Part shown: positions 36,608-44,721 of the stretch, one piece after another
How positions within the stretch are numbered: the stretch's first letter is position 1
Layout of the letters: every line of letters begins with the position of its first letter
Source: Hoeflea sp.
Lineage (GTDB): Bacteria; Pseudomonadota; Alphaproteobacteria; Rhizobiales; Rhizobiaceae
Reading direction: 5' to 3'
NCBI RefSeq assembly: GCF_014359905.1
Contig: NZ_JACIYP010000028.1
Span: 1 to 51,871, forward strand
Length of the DNA stretch: 51,871 nucleotides
Program-made: the position numbers and the translations under genes
The notes under the pieces: generated by a model
Database searches by the model: none
What the model saw: only the letters and a program-made list of their open reading frames with translations
What the model was told of the DNA's origin: nothing

Positions 36608-37534
36608 TCAAAATCCCACTTTGTCCTTGCCCTTGAGGCCCAGCATCGCGCGCGCCTCATCAGGCGTCGCCACCACCCGGCCGGCGGCCTCGACGATCTC
36701 CCGCACCTTCTCTACCTGCACGGCATTGGATGTCGCCAGCTCGCCGCGAGCGATGTAAAGATTGTCCTCAAGCCCGACGCGGACATGGCCGCCTAACGAG
36801 GCGCAGAGCCTCGCCATCGGCATCTGCTGGCGACCGGCGGCGAGCACGGAGAACATGTAATCCTCGCCGAAGAGTTTGTCTGCGGTCTGCTTGAGATAGG
36901 CCAGATGCTCCGGTTCGGCCGCAACGCCGCCGAGAACACCCATGACGAACTGGATGAAGATCGGCGCATGGATCAGGCCACGCTCGACGAAATGATGCAG
37001 CATCGTTAGATGGCTCAGATCGTAGCATTCGAACTCGAACCGGGCGCCGCGCTCCCGGCCCATCAGCCGCAGCACGGTTTCGATGTCCCTGGGCGTGTTC
37101 TTGAACACCAGGTCGTCGGAATCTCGAAGGAACGGCTCCTCCCAGTCATGCAGCCACTCGGTTCGCTTGCCGAGCATCGGATAGAGCGCGAAATTCATCG
37201 TGCCCATGTTGAGCGAGCACATTTCTGGTTCCGCCGCCATCGGCCCGGCGAGCCGCTCCTCCATGGTCATCACCGCGCTGCCGCCGGTCGTCAGGTTGAT
37301 CACGGCATCGGTTTGGGCCTTGATCGCCGGCAGGAACGCCATGAAATCCTCGCGCGCGGCCGAGGGCCGTCCGTCCGCGGGATCGCGGGCATGCAGATGC
37401 AGGATCGCGGCGCCTGCGCGCGCCGCTGCGATGGCCTGTCCGGCGATCGCCTCGGCGGTCACCGGCAGATAGGGCGACATCGACGGCGTGTGGATCGAGC
37501 CGGTGACGGCGCAGGTGATGATGATCTGCGACAT
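36608..37534 (-). CDS. BKACE-family beta-keto acid cleavage enzyme (DUF849)
   Basis: 308 residues. Start MSQIIITCAVTGSIHTPSMS, then AGAAILHLHARDPADGRPS with the metal-binding His pair, and late ASLGGHVRVGLEDNLY. These define the BKACE family, whose best-known member (Kce) cleaves 3-keto-5-aminohexanoate with acetyl-CoA in lysine fermentation. Other members act on different beta-keto acids, so the substrate cannot be assigned. In this operon it follows the aminotransferase by 5 bases. A beta-keto acid made by transamination could be its substrate. Confidence 0.92.
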   Translation of the reverse strand: MSQIIITCAVTGSIHTPSMSPYLPVTAEAIAGQAIAAARAGAAILHLHARDPADGRPSAAREDFMAFLPAIKAQTDAVINLTTGGSAVMTMEERLAGPMAAEPEMCSLNMGTMNFALYPMLGKRTEWLHDWEEPFLRDSDDLVFKNTPRDIETVLRLMGRERGARFEFECYDLSHLTMLHHFVERGLIHAPIFIQFVMGVLGGVAAEPEHLAYLKQTADKLFGEDYMFSVLAAGRQQMPMARLCASLGGHVRVGLEDNLYIARGELATSNAVQVEKVREIVEAAGRVVATPDEARAMLGLKGKDKVGF

Positions 37535-37539
37535 GGCAA

Positions 37540-38886
37540 TCAGGCCGTCTCGACCGCAAGCCCGGCCCGGGCGGCGAACTTGCCGAGCGCCGACGTCAGC
37601 ATGTCGATGAGTTCGTCGATCTGCTCTTCGGTGACGATCATCGGCGGACAGACCATGAAATGATCGCCCTCAAGCCCGCCGCGCGTGCGCCGCGAATAGA
37701 TGATCAGGCCCTCGGCATAGGCGAGCTCGACCAGCTCCGTGTGCGCATTGAGCGCCTTGGGCAAGGGCTGCATGGTGTGGCGATCGGCCACCAGCTCGAA
37801 GGCCAGCAGCAGGCCTTCGCCGCGCACATCGCCGATGAAGGAAAACCGCTGCATCAGGTTTTCAAGCCGCGCCTTGAGCAAGCCGCCCATGCGGGCGGCA
37901 TTGACCATCAGCTCGCCGGCCTCGATCTCTTCCAGCACCGCCAGGCCCGCGGCGCAGGCCTGCGGGTTGCCGGCATAGGTGTGGCCATGCAGGAAGCCGC
38001 CGGCGTCGAGGACCGGATCGATCAGACGGTCGGTCGCGATCATGGCGCCGAGCGGCGCGTAGCCGGCGCCGAAGCCCTTGGAGATGGCGATGATGTCGGG
38101 GGCAATGCCGGAATGCTCCGATCCCAGGAACCGGCCGGTGCGGCCGCCGCCGGACATGACCTCGTCATGGATCAGCAGCACGCCGTAGCGGTCACAGATC
38201 TCTCGGATTTCCCGCATGTACCCCGCCGGCGGCATCAAGGCACCGGTGGAGGCACCGCCGACCGGTTCCTGGATGAAGGCCAGCACGCTGTCGGGGCCTT
38301 CCTCAAGGATCTTGGCTTCGAGCATCGCCGCGTAATGGGCGCCGGTGGCCGGATCGTCGCTATCAAGGCCGTCGAGATAGGCGCGCGGCGCCGGGATCTT
38401 GGGCATCGCCTGCATCATCGGCGCGAACGGATCGGACAGCGGCGCGTATCCGGTGAGCGCCAGCGCGCCGAGGGTGGAGCCGTGATAGCTCGGGTTGAGC
38501 GAGATCACCTTCCAGCGCGATCCCTGCCCCACCGTCACCGCATATTGCCGCGCCAGCTTGATGGCGCTTTCCACCGCCTCCGAACCGCCCGAGACGAAGA
38601 ACACCTTCTCCATGCCCGCAGGCGAGAGCGCGGCCACCTTGGCGGCAAGCTGCTCGCTCGATTCGGTCTCGAAATGCAGCCTGTAGCCGAACGTCGACTT
38701 CTCCATCTGCCGCCGCATGGCTTCCAGCACGCGGGGATTGGAATGGCCGATATTGGAGACCATGGCGCCGGACGAGCCGTCGAGATAGCGCTTGCCGTCG
38801 ACATCCCACATGTAGACGCCGCGCGCTTCGGACAGGACCGGCCGCCGCGAGCGGGTCTGGTAGAACAGATGGCTCTCAAATGTCAC
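37540..38886 (-). CDS. class III PLP-dependent aminotransferase
   Basis: 448 residues. The class III hallmarks are visible: DGSSGAMVSNIGHSNPRV, FFVSGGSEAVESAIKLARQY (PLP phosphate binding), LIHDEVMSGGGRTG (the Asp that contacts the pyridine N) and ISKGFGAGYAPLGAMI (the Schiff-base Lys). The family transaminates omega-amino groups such as beta-alanine, putrescine or taurine. The start overlaps the end of the ABC ATPase gene by 4 bases. It would convert the imported amine to an aldehyde or beta-keto acid for the BKACE enzyme; the exact donor is unknown. Confidence 0.92.
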   Translation of the reverse strand: MTFESHLFYQTRSRRPVLSEARGVYMWDVDGKRYLDGSSGAMVSNIGHSNPRVLEAMRRQMEKSTFGYRLHFETESSEQLAAKVAALSPAGMEKVFFVSGGSEAVESAIKLARQYAVTVGQGSRWKVISLNPSYHGSTLGALALTGYAPLSDPFAPMMQAMPKIPAPRAYLDGLDSDDPATGAHYAAMLEAKILEEGPDSVLAFIQEPVGGASTGALMPPAGYMREIREICDRYGVLLIHDEVMSGGGRTGRFLGSEHSGIAPDIIAISKGFGAGYAPLGAMIATDRLIDPVLDAGGFLHGHTYAGNPQACAAGLAVLEEIEAGELMVNAARMGGLLKARLENLMQRFSFIGDVRGEGLLLAFELVADRHTMQPLPKALNAHTELVELAYAEGLIIYSRRTRGGLEGDHFMVCPPMIVTEEQIDELIDMLTSALGKFAARAGLAVETA

Positions 38887-39971
38887 GGACGGCTCTCCAC
38901 CGGCAGCGCGGCGCAGTCTTTCGCCCGGAACCGAAGGGCGACACGCGCGCCCGCGGCGAAGGGGTGGTCCTCGATCATGTTCACGGCCTGCATCTGGTGA
39001 TCGCCGGCGCGGACGAAATAGCGCGCGGACTGGCCCTGGTAATCGACATTCTCGACAATCGCATCGACGCTCAGCATGCCGTCGGCGGGTGCCTCAGGCG
39101 CCTTGAGATGCAGCTTCTCGGCGCGAATGACGAGGCGGACAGGGCCGGGGCCGGACACCCTGGGCGCGCGTTCCCTTGGAATTTCGATCCGGGGAAAGCC
39201 CGGCAGGTCGAGCACGATGCCGCCTCCGGCTGCGTCGACACATTGCGCCGTGAGCAGGTTCGAGGCACCCAGGAACTTGGCGACGAACTCGGTGGCGGGC
39301 GTGTTGTAGACGTCCTCGGGCGCGCCCACCTGTTCGACCCGGCCTTCCGACATGACGATGATCTGGTCCGACATCGCCAGCGCCTCGGTCTGGTCGTGGG
39401 TGACGAACACCGTGGTCACGCCGATGCTTTGCTGGATGCGCTTGAGTTCGACGCGCATGTCCTCGCGCAGATTGGCGTCGAGCGCCGACAAGGGCTCGTC
39501 AAGCAGCAGCACGTCGGGTTCGATAACGATGGCGCGGGCCAGCGCGATGCGCTGCTGCTGGCCGCCGGACAGTTCCTTGGGATAGCGCCCCCCGAGATCG
39601 GGCAGTTGCACCAGTTCGAGCGCCGCCGCCACCTTGCGCTTGGCCTCGTCCTTGCTCACGTCGCGGTAGTTCAGTCCGAAGGCGACATTGTCGGCCACCG
39701 TCTTGTGCGGAAACAGCGCGTAGTTCTGGAACACCAGGCCCAGGTTGCGCTTGTGGATCGGCACATCATTGACCCGCCTGCCCTTGATGGTGATGTCCCC
39801 TTCCGTGGGATCGAGCAGGCCCGCGATCATGCGCAGGGTCGTGGTCTTGCCGCATCCGGAGGGGCCCAGAAGCGTGACGAAGCTGCCTTCCTCGATATCC
39901 AGCGACATCTGGTGCACGGCGGTGTAGTCGCCAAAACGCTTGACGATGTTGCTCAGGGAAACTGCGCTCAC
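38883..39971 (-). CDS. polyamine/spermidine-type ABC transporter ATP-binding protein (PotA-like)
   Basis: 362 residues. Walker A is LLGPSGCGKTTT, the signature LSGGQQQRIALARA, Walker B VLLLDEPLSALD and the H loop VFVTHDQTEA. The C-terminal TOBE-like domain (about 270-360) is that of the PotA/spermidine group. It drives the importer formed by the two permeases encoded upstream. A strong stem-loop separates it from the binding-protein gene, so its level is probably lower than that of the binding protein. Confidence 0.93.
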   Translation of the reverse strand: MSAVSLSNIVKRFGDYTAVHQMSLDIEEGSFVTLLGPSGCGKTTTLRMIAGLLDPTEGDITIKGRRVNDVPIHKRNLGLVFQNYALFPHKTVADNVAFGLNYRDVSKDEAKRKVAAALELVQLPDLGGRYPKELSGGQQQRIALARAIVIEPDVLLLDEPLSALDANLREDMRVELKRIQQSIGVTTVFVTHDQTEALAMSDQIIVMSEGRVEQVGAPEDVYNTPATEFVAKFLGASNLLTAQCVDAAGGGIVLDLPGFPRIEIPRERAPRVSGPGPVRLVIRAEKLHLKAPEAPADGMLSVDAIVENVDYQGQSARYFVRAGDHQMQAVNMIEDHPFAAGARVALRFRAKDCAALPVESRP

Positions 39972-39999
39972 GGCATCCTGCCTCCAGTTGAGGGAAAAG

Positions 40000-40026
40000 C
40001 CGGCCCCGTCCGGACGACGGGGCCGG
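40000..40026 (-). terminator. stem-loop after the binding-protein gene (attenuator)
   Basis: An 11-bp perfect stem (CCGGCCCCGTC / GACGGGGCCGG, 5-base loop) lies 8 bases after the binding-protein stop and within the operon. It resembles the structure in the peptide-type operon at 25596. Confidence 0.65.
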
Positions 40027-40034
40027 AAGCTGGC

Positions 40035-41180
40035 TTAATAGCCGCGCTGGACGCGGCCGAATTCCTTCGACCACTCGGCCTCGTTGCCGTTCCAGTAGGC
40101 CGGATTGGCAAACGTCAGGCCCGACAGCGTGCCGGTCGGGTCGAAGGCGGGGAGCGTCGCGATCTTGTCGCCGAGATCGACCTTGGTCGGGTCGAGCGCC
40201 GGCGGGTAGCCCTGGCCTTCTGCCACCGCGATCGAGGTGTCCTTGTCGAGCATGAAGTTGATCAGCTCCTCGCAGGCCGCCATCGGGCTGCCCTTGATGA
40301 CGAACAGGCATTCCTGCCAGCCGAAGCTCTTGGGCGGGTCGTAGTAGCCGATGTCGTGGCCCTGTTCCTGCAGGGCATAGATGCGGCCGGACCAGCCTTC
40401 GGTAACGTAGATTTCCTCTTCCGCCAGCAGGCTCATCAGTTCGGCGCCCGAAGCCCAGTATTTGAGCGCCAGGTCGCGGTGCTTGCGCACGGCGTCCCAG
40501 GCGGCTTCGAGATCCTTGATGTCGTTGGGGTCCTGGCCGGTCTGCAGCGCCGCGTACCACATGCGGGTGCGCCAGTCGCCCCAGCCGCCGATCTTGCCCT
40601 TGTACTTCTCGTCGATGAGGATCTTGGCGCCCTTTTCCTTCATCTCCTCGTCGGAGATGTGCTTGCGATTGTAGGCAAGGCCGGTGGTGCCGTAATTGTA
40701 GGGTGCCGCGCTCAGGCTGTCGGGCGTGATCGACTTGAACGCGTTCATCAGCGCCGGCATGACATTGGCCATGTTGGGGATGTTGTCGAGGTTCAACTCG
40801 CTGTTCAGATCGAAGCTGTGGTAGCGGGCGTAATCGAACACGCCCGACAGGTGGGCGATGTTGTATTCGCCAGGCTGGCTGGCGCGCACCAGCGCCAGAT
40901 ATTCGTCGCCGCCGGGGAAGGTGCCGTCGACGACGGTGATGCCGGTCTTCTCCGTATAGGGATCGAAGGCGAACTTGCGGAAGGCTTCCGAAACAACGCC
41001 GCCCCATCCGTCGAAGCGGACCTGGGACACATCGCTCTGGGCGAAGGCCTGGCGGGCGAAGGGCATCTGCAGGCCGTAGGCAGCACCGGCGGCGCCGAGA
41101 AGTCCGAAAAAGCTGCGGCGGCTGATGTCGCCGTTCTGGAACCGCTCGCGCAGTCGTTCATAGCGTTGTGTGTCGTCCAT
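40035..41180 (-). CDS. polyamine-type ABC transporter substrate-binding protein
   Basis: 381 residues. It starts with a twin-arginine-like signal: SRRSFFGLLGAAGAAYG after a charged N-region of about 18 residues, cleavage near AFAQ. The mature part is a PotD-like periplasmic binding protein (FDPYTEKTGITVVDGTFPGG, YKGKIGGWGDWR, LSLLAEEEIYVTEGWSGRIY region). It selects the imported solute. PotD-type proteins bind polyamines, but related ones bind other amines and opines, so the ligand is not certain. It is third in the operon, after both permeases. Confidence 0.92.
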   Translation of the reverse strand: MDDTQRYERLRERFQNGDISRRSFFGLLGAAGAAYGLQMPFARQAFAQSDVSQVRFDGWGGVVSEAFRKFAFDPYTEKTGITVVDGTFPGGDEYLALVRASQPGEYNIAHLSGVFDYARYHSFDLNSELNLDNIPNMANVMPALMNAFKSITPDSLSAAPYNYGTTGLAYNRKHISDEEMKEKGAKILIDEKYKGKIGGWGDWRTRMWYAALQTGQDPNDIKDLEAAWDAVRKHRDLALKYWASGAELMSLLAEEEIYVTEGWSGRIYALQEQGHDIGYYDPPKSFGWQECLFVIKGSPMAACEELINFMLDKDTSIAVAEGQGYPPALDPTKVDLGDKIATLPAFDPTGTLSGLTFANPAYWNGNEAEWSKEFGRVQRGY

Positions 41181-41218
41181 GGTGTTCTCCGTCTCTGGTT
41201 AAGGTTGGGTCCGGCGGC

Positions 41219-42004
41219 TTAGGCGCCGCTTCTTGTTGCAAGTGTCCGGGCGATCGCCGCGCCGATCAGCGGCAGCCCGACCGTGAGCACGATCATGACC
41301 GTGCCAAGGGCGTTGATTTCCGGGGAAATGGAATTGCGCAGCATCGAGAAGATCTGGGTCGGCACGGTCTCGATGCCGCCCGGCTTCCAGAACAGGGTTC
41401 CGGTGATGTCATCGAAGCTGATGGTGAAGGCGAACAGGCCGCCCGCCGCCACCGCCGGCATCAACAGCGGCAACGTGATCGAAAAGAAGGTCTGCATCGG
41501 CGATGCGCCGAGGCTGAGCGCTGCCTCCTCGACATCGCGCTTGATGCTGACCAGCCGCGCTTGCACCACCAGAATGACGAAGGGCAGCGTGAAAATCACG
41601 TGGCCTGCGAGCAGCAGCGTGAAGCTCTTGCCGAAATCGAGGAAGTTGAGAAACAAGAGCAAGGCAACGGCGAGCACCACCTCGGGCACCAGGATCGGCG
41701 CAATCAGCAGCGTGGTGATCAGATTCCGGCCCGGAATTTTGTAGCGTACCAGCGCCAGGCTCGCCAGCACCCCGATCACGGTCGAGATCACGGCCGTCAT
41801 CAGGCCCAGCACGATCGAGGTCCGGAAGGCGCGCATGATCGCGTCATTGTTCCACAATGCCTCGAACCACCGGGTCGAGAGCCCGGTCATCGGGAAGCTG
41901 CCGAACTGGTTGGCGTTGAAAGACAACAGCACCACCACCATGATCGGCAGGAACATGAACAGATAGACAAGGATCGTGTAGATGCGGATCAGACGCCAGC
42001 CCAT
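41219..42004 (-). CDS. PotC-like ABC transporter permease
   Basis: 261 residues with six membrane helices, starting MGWRLIRIYTILVYLFMFLP. The EAA loop is VEEAALSLGASPMQTFFSIT, the normal contact with the ATPase. The ATG at 42004 overlaps the stop of the other permease (ATGA). It forms half of the importer channel. Confidence 0.94.
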   Translation of the reverse strand: MGWRLIRIYTILVYLFMFLPIMVVVLLSFNANQFGSFPMTGLSTRWFEALWNNDAIMRAFRTSIVLGLMTAVISTVIGVLASLALVRYKIPGRNLITTLLIAPILVPEVVLAVALLLFLNFLDFGKSFTLLLAGHVIFTLPFVILVVQARLVSIKRDVEEAALSLGASPMQTFFSITLPLLMPAVAAGGLFAFTISFDDITGTLFWKPGGIETVPTQIFSMLRNSISPEINALGTVMIVLTVGLPLIGAAIARTLATRSGA

Positions 42005-42870
42005 CAGCCAAGCCCCTTCGCCAGTTGCGCCATGCCGAGATAGCGGTTGTAGATCAGGACCAGGACGCCCAGCACCATGAGCAGGAGCAGCGACAGCGCC
42101 GAGCCGAGCGGCCAGTCGAGCTGGCGGATGATCGCCTCGTAGACGAGGTTGGCGAACATCGCGTCGCGCGGGCCGCCGAGGATCACCGGCGTGATGTAGG
42201 TGCCCGCAGACAGCACGAAGCAGAGCAGACCGCCCGCGGCAAGGCCAGGCAGGGACAGCGGCAGCGTCACCTGCAGGAAGCCCTGCCAGCGCGTGGCGCC
42301 CAGCGAGGAGGCCGCATCTTCGAGATTGGTGTCGATGCCGTCGAGGCTCACGAAGATGTTGAGCACCATGAACGGCAGTAGGAAATGGACAAGCCCGAGG
42401 ATCACGGTGGTCTCGTTGTAGAGCATCTGGATCGGCTCGTTGATGATGCCGGCCCAGATCAGCGCCGCATTGAGCGCGCCGGAGACGCCCAGAATATTGA
42501 TCCAGCTCATCGTGCGGATGATGTAACTGATCCAGAACGGCAGCATCAGCAGCACCAGAAGCACCATCTTGTTGCCCTTCGAGCGGGCGATGAAATAGGC
42601 CGCCGGATAGCCCAGGAGCGCGCAGGCAAGTGTTGTGATCGCTGAAATCTTGAGCGTGTTGAGCAGGATGTCGCGATAGAAGCGGTCCGTCAGCGCTTCC
42701 TGCCAGTTGTCGAGAAAGAAGCCCGGCGTGTCGGCGCCCACAGCGCTCTTGAGCCAGAACGAATAGACGACGATGAACGCAAGCGGCACGATCAGCAGCA
42801 AGGTGACCGCTGTCAGTGCCGGCGTCAGCAGAATCCACGGCTGCCGCGCTTCGCGTTGTTCGATGCTCAT
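42004..42870 (-). CDS. PotB-like ABC transporter permease
   Basis: 288 residues, starting MSIEQREARQPWILLTPALT, with about six membrane helices. The EAA loop is LEDAASSLGATRWQGFLQVT. It is the first gene of the ten-gene operon and is divergent from lysR. An apparent extension to 43848 overlaps lysR on the opposite strand and has no similarity, so the ATG at 42870 is used. Confidence 0.94.
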   Translation of the reverse strand: MSIEQREARQPWILLTPALTAVTLLLIVPLAFIVVYSFWLKSAVGADTPGFFLDNWQEALTDRFYRDILLNTLKISAITTLACALLGYPAAYFIARSKGNKMVLLVLLMLPFWISYIIRTMSWINILGVSGALNAALIWAGIINEPIQMLYNETTVILGLVHFLLPFMVLNIFVSLDGIDTNLEDAASSLGATRWQGFLQVTLPLSLPGLAAGGLLCFVLSAGTYITPVILGGPRDAMFANLVYEAIIRQLDWPLGSALSLLLLMVLGVLVLIYNRYLGMAQLAKGLG

Positions 42871-42926
42871 GGTCTCAACGCTCCCCGGCGTCTTCTTGTT
42901 GGAAGCATGATGTTGGCTCGGAGCGT

Positions 42927-42972
42927 ATTGATCAAATAGATAATTGATATTCCATTCATTGATGATATCAAT
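42927..42972. promoter_or_regulatory. candidate LysR operator with phased ATTGAT repeats
   Basis: ATTGAT occurs at 42927, 42943 and 42958 (spacing 16 and 15). Its complement ATCAAT lies at 42967, so TTGATAT (42944-42950) faces ATATCAA (42965-42971). TTGATCAA at 42929 is itself palindromic. All of this sits between the divergent lysR and permease starts, the usual place for LysR binding. Confidence 0.6.
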
Positions 42973-42978
42973 AATGAA

Positions 42979-43938
42979 ATGTTCAGCCTCACCCCGCCCG
43001 AACGTCTCGCCCGCGATCTCGACTGGAATCTGCTCCGCACATTCCTCGTGCTTGCCGACTCGCGCTCGGTGACGGAGGCCGCGGAACGCCTCAGCCTGAA
43101 GCAGCCGACAGTCTCGAGCGCGCTCAAGCGTCTGGAAGACCGGCTCGGCAAGCGCCTGATCAACCGCAAGCCCGGGCGGTTCGAGCTCACCGCCGCCGGG
43201 CGGCTGCTCTATGACGAGGCGATCGACATCCACGGCGCAATCCTGCGCCTGGGAACGGTGATCCGCGATGTCGAGGACGAGGTCAGCGGCCATGTCCGCA
43301 TCGTCATGGCGAGCCATGTCGTCTCCCCGCTGTTGAACGCGACGCTCACCAAGTTCCATACGGACCATCCCCGCGCCACGCTGTCGATCGAGGTGATGGC
43401 GAGCCGCGGCGCCTTGACGGCTGTTGCCGCGCGTCGCGCGTCGCTTGCCATCTGCCTGGTGATGGACCGCAGCCCGGCGCTCGAATACCGGCGGCTGTTC
43501 CGCGAATATTTCGGCCTTTTCTGCGGCCCGACCCATCCGCTCTTCGGTCGCGAGGGCGTCACCATGGCCGATCTCGCCGGTCATTCGTCGGTGAGTTTCG
43601 TCACCGACCAGATGGACGATGCGCTGAGGCCCGTTGCGAAAATGCGCGCCGAGGCGCAGCTCGACGCCCGCATTGTCGGCACGTCGCCCAATCTTGAGGA
43701 GGTGCGGCGCATGATCATCGCCGGGCTCGGCATCGGGCCGCTGCCGCTGCATGTGGTGCGCGAGGATGTGGAGCGCGGCAGGCTCTGGCGTCTGCCGCCC
43801 TATGAGGCGCCGCCGGCCATCGACGTGCACGTGGTCTGGAACCCGCACGCCAAGCAGAACCGCGCCGAGGCGGCCATGCTCGCCGGCCTGACCGGCCTGA
43901 TCGAACGCACGCCGATGGATGACCGCATCTACAGCTGA
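42979..43938 (+). CDS. LysR-family transcriptional regulator
   Basis: 319 residues. The N-terminal helix-turn-helix (LRTFLVLADSRSVTEAAERL, LSLKQPTVSSALKRLEDRLG) is followed by a periplasmic-binding-like effector domain (GHVRIVMASHVVSPL, GTSPNLEEVRRMIIAGLGIG). It is divergent from the ABC/BKACE operon with a repeat-rich operator between them, so it is the likely activator of that operon. The ribosome-binding site at 42979 is weak; the start is kept because the HTH begins about 17 residues in. Confidence 0.93.
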   Translation: MFSLTPPERLARDLDWNLLRTFLVLADSRSVTEAAERLSLKQPTVSSALKRLEDRLGKRLINRKPGRFELTAAGRLLYDEAIDIHGAILRLGTVIRDVEDEVSGHVRIVMASHVVSPLLNATLTKFHTDHPRATLSIEVMASRGALTAVAARRASLAICLVMDRSPALEYRRLFREYFGLFCGPTHPLFGREGVTMADLAGHSSVSFVTDQMDDALRPVAKMRAEAQLDARIVGTSPNLEEVRRMIIAGLGIGPLPLHVVREDVERGRLWRLPPYEAPPAIDVHVVWNPHAKQNRAEAAMLAGLTGLIERTPMDDRIYS

Positions 43939-43966
43939 GCGCCTTCACAGCCCAGAGCGGGCCCGG

Positions 43967-44548
43967 TTATCGCAACACCAATCCAAGCTGCTTGAGGTTG
44001 ACCAGGATCTCGTCGATGCTGTCTGACAGCAACCTGTCCTCATCGACCAGCCAGGATTCGAGGGCGTCCTTGATCGCGCACACGACCACGACGGCGAGAA
44101 TATCAGCCAGATGATGGGTGTCGGGATCGAGTCGCGTGACCAGAATGGCCGCGAGTTCCTTTATCAGGCAACGCATGCAAGCTTCATGGGCGTTCTTCAG
44201 ACCGGGATTGTTCCGCAGCAGCGCCTGGATCACAAGCCCGCCCTTCCTGTTCGCATCAATCTGGGCGAGATGGGCGACCAGCAACCCGCGCAAGTCTTCC
44301 AGCAAGCTTCCGTTTCCCTCGGCGAATTCCTTCGCCGCCGCTTCGGGAAAGTCAGGCGGGCGATGGACGATCGCCGCCTCCTTGTTGGGGAAATAGTTGA
44401 AGAACGTGCGCAGGCTGATACCGGCGCGGCTGGAGATCGCCTCGGTGGTCACGGCTTCGAGGCCGAGTTCCTGGCATAGCTCGATCGCCGCGACATGGAT
44501 CTCCCTGGCCGTCTGCGCACGACGGCGCACTCTCAATGCATGCTCCAT
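43967..44548 (-). CDS. TetR-family repressor of the RND pump
   Basis: 193 residues. The TetR helix-turn-helix is at about residues 10-55: IHVAAIELCQELGLEAVTTE, then AISSRAGISLRTFFNYFPNK. The C-terminal ligand domain is variable, as usual. It is divergent from the adaptor gene of the RND pump, so it probably represses the pump and itself and responds to a pump substrate. The ATG at 44548 follows GGGGG five bases upstream; an upstream ATG at 44581 would fall within the putative operator. Confidence 0.9.
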   Translation of the reverse strand: MEHALRVRRRAQTAREIHVAAIELCQELGLEAVTTEAISSRAGISLRTFFNYFPNKEAAIVHRPPDFPEAAAKEFAEGNGSLLEDLRGLLVAHLAQIDANRKGGLVIQALLRNNPGLKNAHEACMRCLIKELAAILVTRLDPDTHHLADILAVVVVCAIKDALESWLVDEDRLLSDSIDEILVNLKQLGLVLR

Positions 44549-44576
44549 GAATCCCCCGCCCCCAACTTTCTCACAA

Positions 44577-44610
44577 TGCAATTATTGCACACAATGCATT
44601 TTCGTGCAAT
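44577..44610. promoter_or_regulatory. candidate TetR operator, repeated TGCA half-sites
   Basis: TGCAATTATTGCA (44577-44589) is a near-perfect palindrome, followed by TGCATTTTCGTGCA (44595-44608). The paired TGCA half-sites lie between tetR and the pump genes. They are candidates for repressor binding. Confidence 0.5.
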
Positions 44611-44721
44611 GAGACTGTCCATGTCAATGCCCTCGTGGTCTGACCCTAACAGATGAGTCATCCTGTCAGGATCGCACCACCAGAGACTGCCCCCAGTTCT
44701 GACGAGCGAGACCGTCCCCTC

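Noticed and set aside
42871-43848. N-terminal extension of the first permease across lysR
   Set aside because: The extension is antisense to lysR, and the permease begins naturally at the ATG at 42870.
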